Source: Petrimonas sp. (GTDB lineage Bacteria; Bacteroidota; Bacteroidia; Bacteroidales; Dysgonomonadaceae). From it: a stretch of DNA of 64,000 nucleotides. A model generated the notes under the pieces. It was not told where the DNA came from. It saw nothing but the letters and a program-made list of their open reading frames with translations, and did no database searches. Numbering within the stretch: position 1 is the first letter of the stretch; each line of letters begins with the position of its first letter. The position numbers were made by a program, and so were the translations under genes. The stretch is taken from contig DUNG01000020.1 in the NCBI GenBank assembly GCA_012839475.1, positions 62,001 to 126,000 of the forward strand, written 5' to 3'. Positions 51,745 through 60,121 of the stretch are shown here, one piece after another.

Positions 51745-54700
51745 GCTTTGATGTACGTTCCCTCCCGGACAAGCCGGTCGATATTCTCGTCAACTCTCTT
51801 GAGCTTCTGTAGAAACTCCGAATTATCAGCTATCGTTTCCAACTGCCCCAGCATGGCGCGCTGAACGGCCAGCTGTTCGCGTCCCAGGCTCGCGTATGTA
51901 GCGTTAATGGTGCCGATTTCCGATACCTTCATCACCAGGAACGTTAAGCGGCCGTTCAGCTCGTCAATGCTATCCTGCGATGCTTGCGCTATCCTCTTAC
52001 TCGCTGCCTCCCGGCTTGCATCAGACGCGAAAGGGTCGGTATCGTACTGCCGGCTTATAACCTCGCGAAGTTGCTCCAACCCCCTGTTGTACTCCTCCAC
52101 GTGCTTACCGTACTCACGCATGAACCAGTTTATATCATCCGTTAAGTCACGATCGCCCGTTTCCCCGAAACTCTCTTTCATCCGTTTTTCCAGCTGCGAG
52201 AAAATGCCGCCAAAAACGGCGTTGAACAACTTTCGCGTGGATATATCCTTCAGCATGTTGACCACGCTGTCGGTCATTGCTTTTGCCGAGTCCTCCCCGC
52301 TAGCGAATGCGTCGTCCAGTGCCTTCTTTAGCTCTGTTCCGATAGAACCAACGAGGCTTTGAAGTTCGCTCTCCACCGCGCGCATTGCCTCGTCAGCGAC
52401 ATCGGCAGCCTCCAGTATGTTATCGATTAACTGTACCGTTTCATCTTTCAGCGTCCCGGACTTTTTAAGCGTTTCCGCCAGCTCCCTGTTTAGCGTGCCA
52501 TCTTTTTTAATCAGATCCGGGTATTGCTTCAGCAGGTTTTCGTATACGTCCCTTGTGCCGTATGTTATGCCCAGGAACTTTTTCTTTTTTACGCCTGTTT
52601 TTACTGTCTCCGAGCCTAACTGTCGCATCAGCCCTGCCTGTTTAACAATAGCCGCGTTGTACCCGGCCATGCCTTGCACGAGCGTGTTAGTGTAGTCAAC
52701 CGTAAATATACCGTCAGTCTCGCTTTTAATATCCTTAAGCGTGCGAATAACGGCAAGGCTGTAATCAATCGCTGACTGAGCCAGCTGCTCGTTGAACTCC
52801 CGGATCTCCTTGTTCGCCTCTCTGTTCGCCGTTATTACCTTCTTGATGGTTCCTACCAGTTGCCCGAAGCCCTGAATGGCCTGCTGTATGCCTCGCGGGT
52901 CACCCATGAGCACCCGTGCAACCCCCGCGCCAGTATTGATTGTTCCACCGAAGTAGCCCGAAATCATGTCTACCAGCCCGCCGGTGTCCTCGTCAAGCAT
53001 GCCGCCCACCTCTCCCAAGATGAAGGAGATAGAGCGGGCAATACCCTCCAGCTCCTTCATTTTCTCGAGAGGCATCCTGGCGAGCTCGGCGTTCATCGCC
53101 TCGATATCTACCGTTAACGCCTCTATCTCGCTCCCCGTGTCACCCCCCGCCTCTTGGATCTCCTGAAGCTTTTGTAACCGCTTTCGTGCTGCCTCTACCT
53201 GTATTTGCAGTATTTTCTCCTCGCGTGAGGATTGAAGGAGAACGTGCCTGTCGGCTATCTGTGCACGCTTCAACGCGATCTGTGTTTCAAAATCGAGCGT
53301 TTCGAGAGCGATGTGCTGTTTTTCCAGTTCAATATCCCGTTTATGGGCAGCCGTGATCTCGTCTATCTCGATTTGCGTTGCCCCGTTTTCACGCGCCTTA
53401 GAGATCTGCTCCGCGTAAAAGCGATCGATCTCCCCGAGTCGTCGCTGGTTCTCCGTTTTAAAACGGGAGTTGATTTCTCCCCATACTTCATCGAGCACCT
53501 TGCCGCTCGCCCCCGTGACGGCCTTCACGGCAGCGTCGTAGCTCGCCTTCTCCTCCTTGGCCAGCGCGTCCAGCATGGCCTTTTGCCTTGACCCGTCGAC
53601 CCCGGTCTCCGCCTCGAGGGCTTCTATCTCTCGTTTCTTCTCTTTTATCAACGCGACACGTGCATCGTAATCCGCCTCGAGTGCCTTCAGCTTCTTATCG
53701 ATCCCCTCCTCCATGGTAGCGACCACGGCGGCATCGATATCCCGCTGTAAATCCACGCTCATGTTCTCGAGCCTCTTCGCGGCCTCCGCTCTTTTCCTTG
53801 CTTCGACCCCCGCCTGTTTGCCCGGGTCACCCTCATCTCGCTTACCCGTGGTAGCGACGTTGAACGCCTTTTCCATCTCCTCCGCCTCACGGATCTCCTC
53901 CACGATGGCGTTCCAATCTTCGCCCCCTATCTCCGCGGCCTTCATGGCGTCAAGCCTTGCCTGCGCGTTCTCCCTCTTCGCCTTCCACCACGCCCTCGTG
54001 CCCTCTTCCAGGTTCTCGGCCGCGTCGATACCCGCTTTCTTGAGCTCCTCCCCGGCGCTTTTCTCGAGCTCCACGTACTTGGATACCAGCTCGCGCGCCT
54101 CCTCCTCTTCTTTCTTCGCCTGATCCCTTATCTTCTCGCCCGCTCTCGCCGCTCGAACGTTCAGGGACACCAGTTCACCGTCCCGGAGGTACCACCCCCT
54201 GAGCGGCGAACTCCTGTCCCAGCGCGTGGGTTTTCTTTCCCGGTCGTCGGCCTCCTGATACTTCTTCCACGCCTCCCGGTATTTCTCCGCGGCCATCTCC
54301 ATGGCCGCCGTGGCCCTGGCGCGTTGGTCGATCGATGAAAGGAACGCCTCTGTTCGCGAGATGAACAGGTTATCCGCGTCGTTCACGGTACCTATTGAAA
54401 CGCCAAGCTGGTCAAAGGCCCCCCGGTTGTCGAGGATGAACCTCTCCTTCGCCTTCATGTCGTCCGCCAGTCGGTTCCACGATACGCGGAGTTTCTCGTA
54501 CAGCACCAGCTGCTCGTTCGCCGCCTTGGCGATCGATTCACGTAGCTCATCCGCCGCTTGCTTGGCGTCCCGGCTTTTAGCGATCATCCTCTCGATGATC
54601 GCGATACCCCCGGTAATCAACGCCGATATGCCGAGCGTGAACACTCCCATGAGAACCCTCGCGGCGGCGGTTGATACCCCCAGCGCGACGGCGAACTTCT

Positions 54701-55457
54701 GGGTTGCCTGCGTCGTTGCCTTCCCTGCCCGCGTTGCCGCGTTGAACGCCCGGGACGCTCCAGATAACGCCTCGTTGCTAACACCCAGCTTGCTTGCAAG
54801 CATGGACGTCATGGATGCCGCTTCCCGCAGTACTGAGGAGTACTGCTCGCTACTCGAAGCGGTATCGGACAACGTTTCGCCGGCTACTTGAAGGCCGTCC
54901 GAGAGCTCGTGCACGTCCTCGAGCAGCTCCTTCATGTCGATGCCCTCTGCCAGTTGCTTCTGCGCGTCAAGAAGCACGGCTTCCGCTTCGATGCACGTCT
55001 GCAACGCGGCGAGCTTGGCCTCGTAAGCTTTCGTGTCTTTCTCCCCGGCGGAGGAGAGCGCGGCCAGCTCCCCGTTGAGATCCCTTATATTTCCGACCAG
55101 GATCTCCGATTTACTCGACAACGATTCACTGCCCGCCTTCATGTCATCCAACCGCTTGCCGGCGTCCGTGAGCCTTTCCGAAAGCGAATCGATGGATTCG
55201 GATACCATCTCGTACGCGGCGGCCTGCTTGACGTCATCGTGGTCGAACTCGATCTGCTCGAAGCTCTTCCTCAGCTCCGCCAGCTTCCCCTGCAGGGCCT
55301 TGATGGCCGCGCCCTGCTCGTCGAGGCTCGCGCGCGTCGCCTCGAACGCCCTTGAACTCGCCTCCGCTAGGGCGTTCAGCGCTTCCGTCGCCAGTTCACC
55401 CTCCTCGCTCACGTTTTGCCTGAGGATAATTTCTATTTCTACCGGGCCGTCGTTCAT
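51741..55457 (-). CDS. Tape measure protein
   Basis: This 1238-residue protein is largely alpha-helical and coiled-coil (LQGKLAELRKSFEQIEF, RDIDAAVVATMEEGIDKKLKALE) with a hydrophobic segment near residue 270-295 (VLMGVFTLGISALITGGIAII), the usual design of tape measure proteins that set tail length and help DNA entry. It follows the frameshifted tail-assembly pair and precedes the distal tail gene. By the usual scale of about 0.15 nm per residue the tail would be near 185 nm, which is a rough inference. No lytic enzyme domain was noticed. Confidence 0.9.
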   Translation of the reverse strand: MNDGPVEIEIILRQNVSEEGELATEALNALAEASSRAFEATRASLDEQGAAIKALQGKLAELRKSFEQIEFDHDDVKQAAAYEMVSESIDSLSERLTDAGKRLDDMKAGSESLSSKSEILVGNIRDLNGELAALSSAGEKDTKAYEAKLAALQTCIEAEAVLLDAQKQLAEGIDMKELLEDVHELSDGLQVAGETLSDTASSSEQYSSVLREAASMTSMLASKLGVSNEALSGASRAFNAATRAGKATTQATQKFAVALGVSTAAARVLMGVFTLGISALITGGIAIIERMIAKSRDAKQAADELRESIAKAANEQLVLYEKLRVSWNRLADDMKAKERFILDNRGAFDQLGVSIGTVNDADNLFISRTEAFLSSIDQRARATAAMEMAAEKYREAWKKYQEADDRERKPTRWDRSSPLRGWYLRDGELVSLNVRAARAGEKIRDQAKKEEEEARELVSKYVELEKSAGEELKKAGIDAAENLEEGTRAWWKAKRENAQARLDAMKAAEIGGEDWNAIVEEIREAEEMEKAFNVATTGKRDEGDPGKQAGVEARKRAEAAKRLENMSVDLQRDIDAAVVATMEEGIDKKLKALEADYDARVALIKEKKREIEALEAETGVDGSRQKAMLDALAKEEKASYDAAVKAVTGASGKVLDEVWGEINSRFKTENQRRLGEIDRFYAEQISKARENGATQIEIDEITAAHKRDIELEKQHIALETLDFETQIALKRAQIADRHVLLQSSREEKILQIQVEAARKRLQKLQEIQEAGGDTGSEIEALTVDIEAMNAELARMPLEKMKELEGIARSISFILGEVGGMLDEDTGGLVDMISGYFGGTINTGAGVARVLMGDPRGIQQAIQGFGQLVGTIKKVITANREANKEIREFNEQLAQSAIDYSLAVIRTLKDIKSETDGIFTVDYTNTLVQGMAGYNAAIVKQAGLMRQLGSETVKTGVKKKKFLGITYGTRDVYENLLKQYPDLIKKDGTLNRELAETLKKSGTLKDETVQLIDNILEAADVADEAMRAVESELQSLVGSIGTELKKALDDAFASGEDSAKAMTDSVVNMLKDISTRKLFNAVFGGIFSQLEKRMKESFGETGDRDLTDDINWFMREYGKHVEEYNRGLEQLREVISRQYDTDPFASDASREAASKRIAQASQDSIDELNGRLTFLVMKVSEIGTINATYASLGREQLAVQRAMLGQLETIADNSEFLQKLKRVDENIDRLVREGTYIKA

Positions 55458-55473
55458 CTCTCTTTCTCGTTAT

Positions 55474-55836
55474 TTACCTGCCGAGGGCTTCTTTTAACCC
55501 CCCGGCACCGTCCACCACCGGGATTTGCTCTTTTTTGCTGTAGCGAGGGGCGTCGGCGTTCTCCATGAGCAGGTTTAGCCAGCTCTCGCCCCACAGCACC
55601 TGATCGTGCGTGTACCCTCGCTCCCTCTTGATATGCCCTATCATGCCGAACGGGCTATGGAGGCCGACCATGCGGCCCTTTAACCCCCGTCCTCGTCCTG
55701 ACCCGAATTCCTCCTGTTCATCGTCATCGTCATCTGACCCAAGAGGTATTTGGTAATACGCGTAAAATCCGATAGCCGGTTCATCCGCGATATCTTCGTG
55801 AAAATCTCCACGATCGATTCTGGCGCGACCTGCCAC
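55474..55836 (-). CDS. Tail-assembly protein, frameshift extension (GT-like)
   Basis: This reading frame overlaps the end of the 153-residue upstream gene by 157 bases in the -1 frame. Its second half (HSPFGMIGHIKRERGYTHDQ, WGESWLNLLMENADAPRYS) looks like a real conserved segment, while the part inside the overlap looks random. The sensible reading is a programmed -1 frameshift that joins 153 residues to a 69-residue tail, total about 222, as in lambda gpG/gpGT. The alternative of starting at GTG 55836 would yield an odd N-terminus. It ends 17 bases before the tape measure gene. Confidence 0.6.
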   Translation of the reverse strand: MAGRARIDRGDFHEDIADEPAIGFYAYYQIPLGSDDDDDEQEEFGSGRGRGLKGRMVGLHSPFGMIGHIKRERGYTHDQVLWGESWLNLLMENADAPRYSKKEQIPVVDGAGGLKEALGR

Positions 55837-56141
55837 ATCAGTCGTCTCGTCAGCTTGTCGGTTTCGCGCGCGATCTTCCTTTTGTCATTCAGTATCGCGA
55901 TCGCCAGGCACCGCGCGCAAGGCTCAACGGCCTTCACGAGGAACGCGCTGTCTTGAAGGGTTATCGCGTTCTCAAGATCGCTATCAAGGATCACGCGGGA
56001 CATCTCAACTATCGTGCCCAGCTTCAGGTAACGAATCGTGACATAATCTTTCCTTAACAACCGCTTCCAAAAAGGGGCGGGCAGCCGAAACCGCACGCCC
56101 CTCTCCAGTATAGCGTTCGCCGCCGCCAGTCTCGCGTCCAT
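55680..56141 (-). CDS. Tail-assembly chaperone (G-like)
   Basis: This 153-residue, mostly helical protein (VRFRLPAPFWKRLLRKDYVT, AIAILNDKRKIARETDKLTR) lies between the major tail protein and tape measure genes, the conserved place of the tail-assembly chaperone. Its end (NRRNSGQDEDGG) is low-complexity, and the frame runs into the overlapping -1 frame described separately. No sequence motif is diagnostic, so the call rests on order and overlap. Confidence 0.65.
   Translation of the reverse strand: MDARLAAANAILERGVRFRLPAPFWKRLLRKDYVTIRYLKLGTIVEMSRVILDSDLENAITLQDSAFLVKAVEPCARCLAIAILNDKRKIARETDKLTRRLMWQVAPESIVEIFTKISRMNRLSDFTRITKYLLGQMTMTMNRRNSGQDEDGG
55682..55690 (-). other. Candidate -1 ribosomal frameshift site
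   Basis: On the coding strand the zero frame reads GAC GGG GGT TAA, and slipping back one base on the run of five G gives CGG GGG TTA. The site sits directly at the zero-frame stop codon. An AGGAGG sequence, which can stimulate -1 slippage as in dnaX, lies about 20 bases upstream (AACAGGAGGAATTC). The heptamer is not a classical X-XXY-YYZ, so the exact position is uncertain. Confidence 0.4.
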
Positions 56142-56147
56142 GGCCGC

Positions 56148-56648
56148 TTAGAGCTTTATGTCGCAATCCCAGTCAGCCGATGCTTTTTTCAGCCTGAACT
56201 TGAACGGGAACTTGCTGATACCGCCCTTGCCAAGACTCAGGTTCATGTTCACGTACCCTTGCGCACGTGGTATGATAACCAAGCTTTCATCTTGACAGAT
56301 CACCTTGAAGGCTTTCTCGAGCTGCAACTTCGTCGCCGGGTGCTCGTAACTTTGCGCTTCCGCGGTACCGCCCATCAGTGCCGCCATCTGTGAACGGGTA
56401 GCCCTGATGAACGAGCCCGTCATGGTTAACCCCGTCCCGGTGAAGTCCACCTCCTCGGGTGTGTCGTTCTCGTGCGAGAACACCTCGTCTTCCTCGGGTT
56501 CCCCCTCGGTAATGAGCAATTCATCGTCGCGCAAGGTTAGCGGGAGTTTGTCACCCCACTGCGCGGTAGAAATTTCATCTTTCGTCGATAGCGGGTCTGA
56601 CATGTACACCTCTTTCACGCGTAGCCGCGTCTTAAATTTTTCTGCCAT
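56148..56648 (-). CDS. Major tail protein candidate
   Basis: This 166-residue protein starts at the ATG at 56648 (MAEKFKTRLRVKEVYMSDP); upstream in-frame codons belong to the spanin gene. The sequence is beta-rich with an acidic middle (EGEPEEDEVFSHENDTPEEV), GTGLTMTGSFIRATRSQMAAL and a C-terminal KFPFKFRLKKASADWDCDIKL, as expected for tail-tube subunits. A single tube protein without a sheath gene points to a non-contractile tail. The assignment relies on position between lysis genes and the chaperone. Confidence 0.6.
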   Translation of the reverse strand: MAEKFKTRLRVKEVYMSDPLSTKDEISTAQWGDKLPLTLRDDELLITEGEPEEDEVFSHENDTPEEVDFTGTGLTMTGSFIRATRSQMAALMGGTAEAQSYEHPATKLQLEKAFKVICQDESLVIIPRAQGYVNMNLSLGKGGISKFPFKFRLKKASADWDCDIKL

Positions 56649-56659
56649 TTTATTCTCGT

Positions 56660-57142
56660 TTAAAAAGTTTTTAATTTCCGTTTTAATAGTTTCCAGCCGC
56701 CCCAGAGGGCGAAAAGAGCAAGAGCGATACCGCCAGTCCACGAGAGGAAATTTTGAAATGCCGTTTGCCGGTACTCCACCTTTTCGACTTCCACCTGGAC
56801 CGGGACCTCCTTTTCCGTGAAAACTGTATCGCTCGGCAGGTAGGCCGTGTCTGGCTTGAAATCTGCCCGGTAGTCCAGCACCCCGTTTTTGAACCCGAAC
56901 GCGCTGCCAACCTTGCCCCCTTTAACCTCGGCGAGATCCTTAAGCAATACCCTGTTCAAGCTGTCACACTCGAACACAGCCCTTAAAAGAGTGCTGTCGC
57001 CGGGTACATGAATCGGCACCAGGGTTGTTACCTTGCGCTCAACAGTCTTAACATACGGCTGTATCACCGTCTCCCGTGGCACTCGGCATGCTGTTACAAG
57101 TGTCACTATCATCAGGATTATTGTTGCTCTCTTGTATCTCAT
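56660..57142 (-). CDS. Unimolecular-spanin-like lysis protein (lipobox plus C-terminal TM)
   Basis: This 160-residue protein combines a lipoprotein signal at the N-terminus (lipobox LVTAC, Cys19) with a transmembrane helix near the C-terminus (about residues 131-150, GGIALALFALWGGW), followed by basic KLLKRKLK. An outer-membrane lipid anchor joined to an inner-membrane helix in one chain is the u-spanin design (as in phage T1 gp11), which fuses the two membranes at the end of lysis. The periplasmic middle is about 110 residues. It overlaps the coiled-coil gene by 95 bases and lies next to a lysozyme gene. No sequence homology to known spanins is claimed. Confidence 0.65.
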   Translation of the reverse strand: MRYKRATIILMIVTLVTACRVPRETVIQPYVKTVERKVTTLVPIHVPGDSTLLRAVFECDSLNRVLLKDLAEVKGGKVGSAFGFKNGVLDYRADFKPDTAYLPSDTVFTEKEVPVQVEVEKVEYRQTAFQNFLSWTGGIALALFALWGGWKLLKRKLKTF

Positions 57143-57488
57143 CCCTTATCTGTTGCACCATTTCGGCCATATTCTCGGTTGTAATCCTGTCGAGCAGTCT
57201 CGCGACGCGGTTAGTAGCGTTTTTAAGCCGCTTAACTTCTGTGCTAAGATTATCCACCTGCCTCGACAGCTCCTTCTGCCGCCCCTCCATCTCTTCTGCC
57301 AACTCTCTCCAAATTTTTACCGCCGCCTCCACGTTTTCAATCTCGCTCGCTTTTGCCTGCGCTTCTGCTTTTTTCGCGCTTGCATTAGCCTCCCGCTTAA
57401 CCGAACGAAGCGTTGCAAGCGTGACAATTAACCCTCCTGAAAGCAAGAGGTTAAGAATCATTGAAACAAGCTGAAACCAAAGAGGCAT
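57048..57488 (-). CDS. Membrane-anchored coiled-coil protein, holin or spanin-partner candidate
   Basis: This 146-residue protein has an N-terminal transmembrane helix (LVSMILNLLLSGGLIVTLATL, residues about 7-27 with 20 core residues), then a long charged coiled coil (ANASAKKAEAQAKASEIENV, ELAEEMEGRQKELSRQVDNL) and a flexible end. It lies directly after the lysozyme gene and overlaps the u-spanin-like gene, as Rz overlaps Rz1. It could be a holin, or an inner-membrane spanin component working with the lipoprotein. One transmembrane segment and a large periplasmic coiled coil favour the second, but the lipoprotein already has its own membrane helix. Confidence 0.6.
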   Translation of the reverse strand: MPLWFQLVSMILNLLLSGGLIVTLATLRSVKREANASAKKAEAQAKASEIENVEAAVKIWRELAEEMEGRQKELSRQVDNLSTEVKRLKNATNRVARLLDRITTENMAEMVQQIRDEIQESNNNPDDSDTCNSMPSATGDGDTAVC

Positions 57489-57503
57489 AATGAAACGTGT
57501 TAA

Positions 57504-57917
57504 TTACATGATTGACCAGCCGGCCTCGATATCTTCCAAGCAGGCATCCACCCCGTTTTCAACCCTCGAGATAGCCGCGGCCAGCGAGGTGAGCGTCCGC
57601 TTGTCAGGTCGAAGCTGCTCGTTCGGGGTAAACCCGGTTAGCTTGACCACCGCGTTGATGTAGGCTCGCGTGTCGTTCTCGACGGGTGGAGCCCACCTCG
57701 TCAACAGGCCTTCCAACGTGGTCAACCCGTGCCGGGTCATGTAGGTGCGCAGGGTTATCATTAACGCCCTATACCCGTGTGCCATGTCCACGAACACCTC
57801 GAAGCTGGGGTCTCCCCCGGCGGGTAACTTCCCTTTCCAGTTGTTGCCCGACCGGCGGATGTTCCCCGGGTTGTTGTTGCGCAACCCACGCGGTAGTTTA
57901 TCCCTGCTTGCCTCCAT
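57504..57917 (-). CDS. Phage lysozyme-like endolysin (structural protein P5-like)
   Basis: This 137-residue protein starts RGLRNNNPGNIR (residues 10-21), the hallmark of P5-like lysozyme/transglycosylase domains in phages. The continuation FEVFVDMAHGYRALMITLRT and the C-terminal LLTRWAPPVENDTRAYINAV also fit that family. It has no signal peptide, so a holin would be needed for export. It is followed by the coiled-coil membrane gene and the u-spanin-like gene, so the three form a lysis cassette, here placed between capsid and tail genes. Confidence 0.8.
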   Translation of the reverse strand: MEASRDKLPRGLRNNNPGNIRRSGNNWKGKLPAGGDPSFEVFVDMAHGYRALMITLRTYMTRHGLTTLEGLLTRWAPPVENDTRAYINAVVKLTGFTPNEQLRPDKRTLTSLAAAISRVENGVDACLEDIEAGWSIM

Positions 57918-57929
57918 CTCGCGTTACCG

Positions 57930-58994
57930 TTAAGCCGCGGTATCTTGAATGATCGCCAGCAGACCTTTCACGTCGTTCCGCATGGCACGACCACCGGCGC
58001 GCACCTCGAAGGCGTAAATGTCCCCGTAATAGGTGGGGCTGTTCTCATCCTCCCTCATGATGACCTCGCCCTTGGCGCGGCAAACGGAATCGGTATGCCA
58101 GGCTAACGCGGCGGCGTTGTCCGTGGCCGCCCCGCCAGTTTCCCAGGCCTTTGCCACGCCGGCCCCGGTGTAACGACCAACCCGGCTGCGCATCATGATG
58201 TTGAACGTGAGCAGCTTGCCCACGATGCCGTTTTTAATGTCGGCGGTAGCGTGGAACGCGGTTGCCTCCTTATCGGTCAAGCTATTGATCAACTGCCCGT
58301 ACATGACGGCATCGATTAGCATGTAGCGACCCTCGGCAGGAACATCGTCAAGGTTGAATCGCGTCATCGCCTCTTGTACCACGTCCCTGGTGAACGCCTT
58401 GCGGTTGCCCGTTGCGCTAGCGGTATGAGCTGAAACAGCATCCCCCGTGGTTTTAATGTTGCTCGTGGCACCCTTGAACCATTCAAGCAAAATACCCTCC
58501 GACACCTCTTGAGCCAGCTTCGACTTGTCTTGCCTCAGCACGCTTTCGCGCTTGTTGTATGAGAGCTCAACGCTTTCCGCCAGGTTTATCTTGATGGGAT
58601 CAGTGGAGTAATTATCCAAGTCGAAGGTAAGATCGATGTCATCTCGTGATTTAACCTCCGCGGGGAACGTGTTGCGGTTCTTGACCACGTTGCTGGGCGC
58701 GCCAGCGTTGGGTATGTGTACCGTTTTCCCCTGATTCACGAACTCGTCCGCATCGAAGGCTTTCGACAGGAACGAGTTATCGGCGAACAGGTTCTCCACG
58801 ATGTGGTTCATCCAGATCTCCTTTTGCACCGCCATGGGCAACGCGCCCGCGACGGGCTTCACCATCGTGCCAAGCACGCTTCCAACGCCGAAGACGGCGA
58901 AGGGGTTAAACCCGGTAACGGCCGCGACGGTACCGCTCACGATCATGTTGAACAGCAGAGCGGTGAATAACAGAATAGTCTTGTTTCCTTTCAT
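57930..58994 (-). CDS. Major capsid protein (HK97-fold candidate) with hydrophobic N-terminus
   Basis: This 354-residue protein lies next to the prohead protease/scaffold gene, the usual capsid position. Typical capsid stretches include GKTVHIPNAGAPSNVVKNRN, SYNKRESVLRQDKSKLAQEV and TFNIMMRSRVGRYTGAGVAK. The first 50 residues are strongly hydrophobic (KTILLFTALLFNMIVSG, FNPFAVFGVGSVLG), unlike most capsid proteins. Downstream ATG codons within this region would give shorter products, but the AT-rich upstream context favours 58994. The segment may be a removable delta-like domain cut by the protease. Confidence 0.8.
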   Translation of the reverse strand: MKGNKTILLFTALLFNMIVSGTVAAVTGFNPFAVFGVGSVLGTMVKPVAGALPMAVQKEIWMNHIVENLFADNSFLSKAFDADEFVNQGKTVHIPNAGAPSNVVKNRNTFPAEVKSRDDIDLTFDLDNYSTDPIKINLAESVELSYNKRESVLRQDKSKLAQEVSEGILLEWFKGATSNIKTTGDAVSAHTASATGNRKAFTRDVVQEAMTRFNLDDVPAEGRYMLIDAVMYGQLINSLTDKEATAFHATADIKNGIVGKLLTFNIMMRSRVGRYTGAGVAKAWETGGAATDNAAALAWHTDSVCRAKGEVIMREDENSPTYYGDIYAFEVRAGGRAMRNDVKGLLAIIQDTAA

Positions 58995-59036
58995 CTTGTT
59001 TTATAATTAAAGTTTGTAACTCGTGATTTCACCCCG

Positions 59037-60014
59037 CTACAGCGTGGGCTTCTTGCCGAACTTCCGCTCGAACTTCTCGGCGTAAACGTCCGGGTACTTG
59101 TCTCTCAACGTTTCCAGGCCACCGCCCTTGTCGAGCTCGTCCCAGGACTTTGCGCTCAGCTCGGCCAACTCCGTGTTGTTCAGGCTTTCTTGCCTTTCGA
59201 TCTCCTGTTTCACGCTCGGGCGCTTGGGAATGTTCAGCAGCGTTTTCTTGGCCGCCTCGAAATCGGTCTCGAAAAGCTTCAGCATGCCGGCCTTGCCGTC
59301 GGCGTTCAGCCTCCCGTCTTTCACGGCCTCGTCCACGAGCCTGACGGCCTCCGCTTGCCGTGCCTCACCGTCCGCCCTCTCTCGTTCGGCGGCGGCATCC
59401 TTCAGCACCTTGTTCTCGTCCACGAGCCTTTTAACGGCGTCGTGGAGTTGCTCGCCCGTGCTATCTCCCGGCAGGTCGAGCAGGTTGAATACTTTCTCTA
59501 ATTCCATCTTCTTTGGTTTGTTTTTGGGGATGACATCCGCTTCCCCGGTTTTATCGAATAGTCTCAAAATTTGTTCGTCGGTAAGCAGGTTATCGTTCTC
59601 GTCGTACAGCCGAAGCGAATTGCGGTTAGCACCGATGCCAACGATAGACGCCTCCCTCAACCTCCATTTGGTCACGGTGGCACGCGTTTGCCCCGGTAAC
59701 AACAGCTTCGGATCGTCCGATTGCTCGATCATGCGCAAGCCGACGGACGCCGCTCGCAAGAAGCCGCGCTCTACCTTGCCGGCTATCTTTTTTGCCTCCT
59801 CGTCCTCCAGGTCGAAAACGGGGTCGGCCAGTAGCTTCCCATCCTCCACCCGGATGTTTTCCCAGCGCCCGATGGGCGGGTCCCACTCGTCGTGGTTGTA
59901 AAACATCACGGGGTTCCGCTTGAACTGCTTCAAGTCAGCCCCGCTCAACAGGAGGCGGAAGCCGTAATTGTTCACGCTCTCGTCCGTCAGAATGAAAGAC
60001 CTTGTTTTCGCCAT
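59037..60014 (-). CDS. Prohead protease fused to scaffold
   Basis: This 325-residue protein starts at the ATG at 60014 (MAKTRSFILTDES). The N-terminal domain has the U35-type serine protease pattern: His41 in FYNHDEWDPPIGR and Ser90 in LRAASVGLRM. The C-terminal about 150 residues are helical and charged (KRLVDENKVLKDAAAERERA, ADGKAGMLKLFETDFEA), as in scaffolds. Such fusions assemble inside the prohead, then self-digest. It is the first gene of the minus-strand late block and directly precedes the capsid gene by 42 bases. Confidence 0.85.
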   Translation of the reverse strand: MAKTRSFILTDESVNNYGFRLLLSGADLKQFKRNPVMFYNHDEWDPPIGRWENIRVEDGKLLADPVFDLEDEEAKKIAGKVERGFLRAASVGLRMIEQSDDPKLLLPGQTRATVTKWRLREASIVGIGANRNSLRLYDENDNLLTDEQILRLFDKTGEADVIPKNKPKKMELEKVFNLLDLPGDSTGEQLHDAVKRLVDENKVLKDAAAERERADGEARQAEAVRLVDEAVKDGRLNADGKAGMLKLFETDFEAAKKTLLNIPKRPSVKQEIERQESLNNTELAELSAKSWDELDKGGGLETLRDKYPDVYAEKFERKFGKKPTL

Positions 60015-60080
60015 GCTTTTTAGTCGTTGAATTTTCACGCGAATAAAAGCGCTTTCCCCCGTTTTTTCCAAAAAGTGTCT

Positions 60081-60121
60081 TAACGGTTAAGACGATGTTC
60101 CTAACCGTTACGATACTTTTC
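60081..60121. promoter_or_regulatory. Inverted repeat in the divergent late-gene region
   Basis: TAACGGTTA (60081-60089) and TAACCGTTA (60102-60110) are a perfect 9-bp inverted repeat with a 12-base spacer. A TACTTTTC at 60114-60121, one mismatch from TAnnTTTG, follows on the plus strand, 45 bases before the TerS ATG. The region is the only gap between the divergent structural and packaging blocks. An operator or activator site controlling both is plausible. Confidence 0.5.

Noticed and set aside
54301-54891. 196-codon plus-strand frame opposite the tape measure gene
   Set aside because: The minus-strand frame is continuous for 1238 codons and has proper tape-measure features. The opposite frame is a serine/alanine-rich shadow.
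59098-59901. 267-codon plus-strand frame opposite the prohead protease
   Set aside because: The minus strand encodes clear protease residues (His41, Ser90). The plus frame is serine-rich and has no domain.
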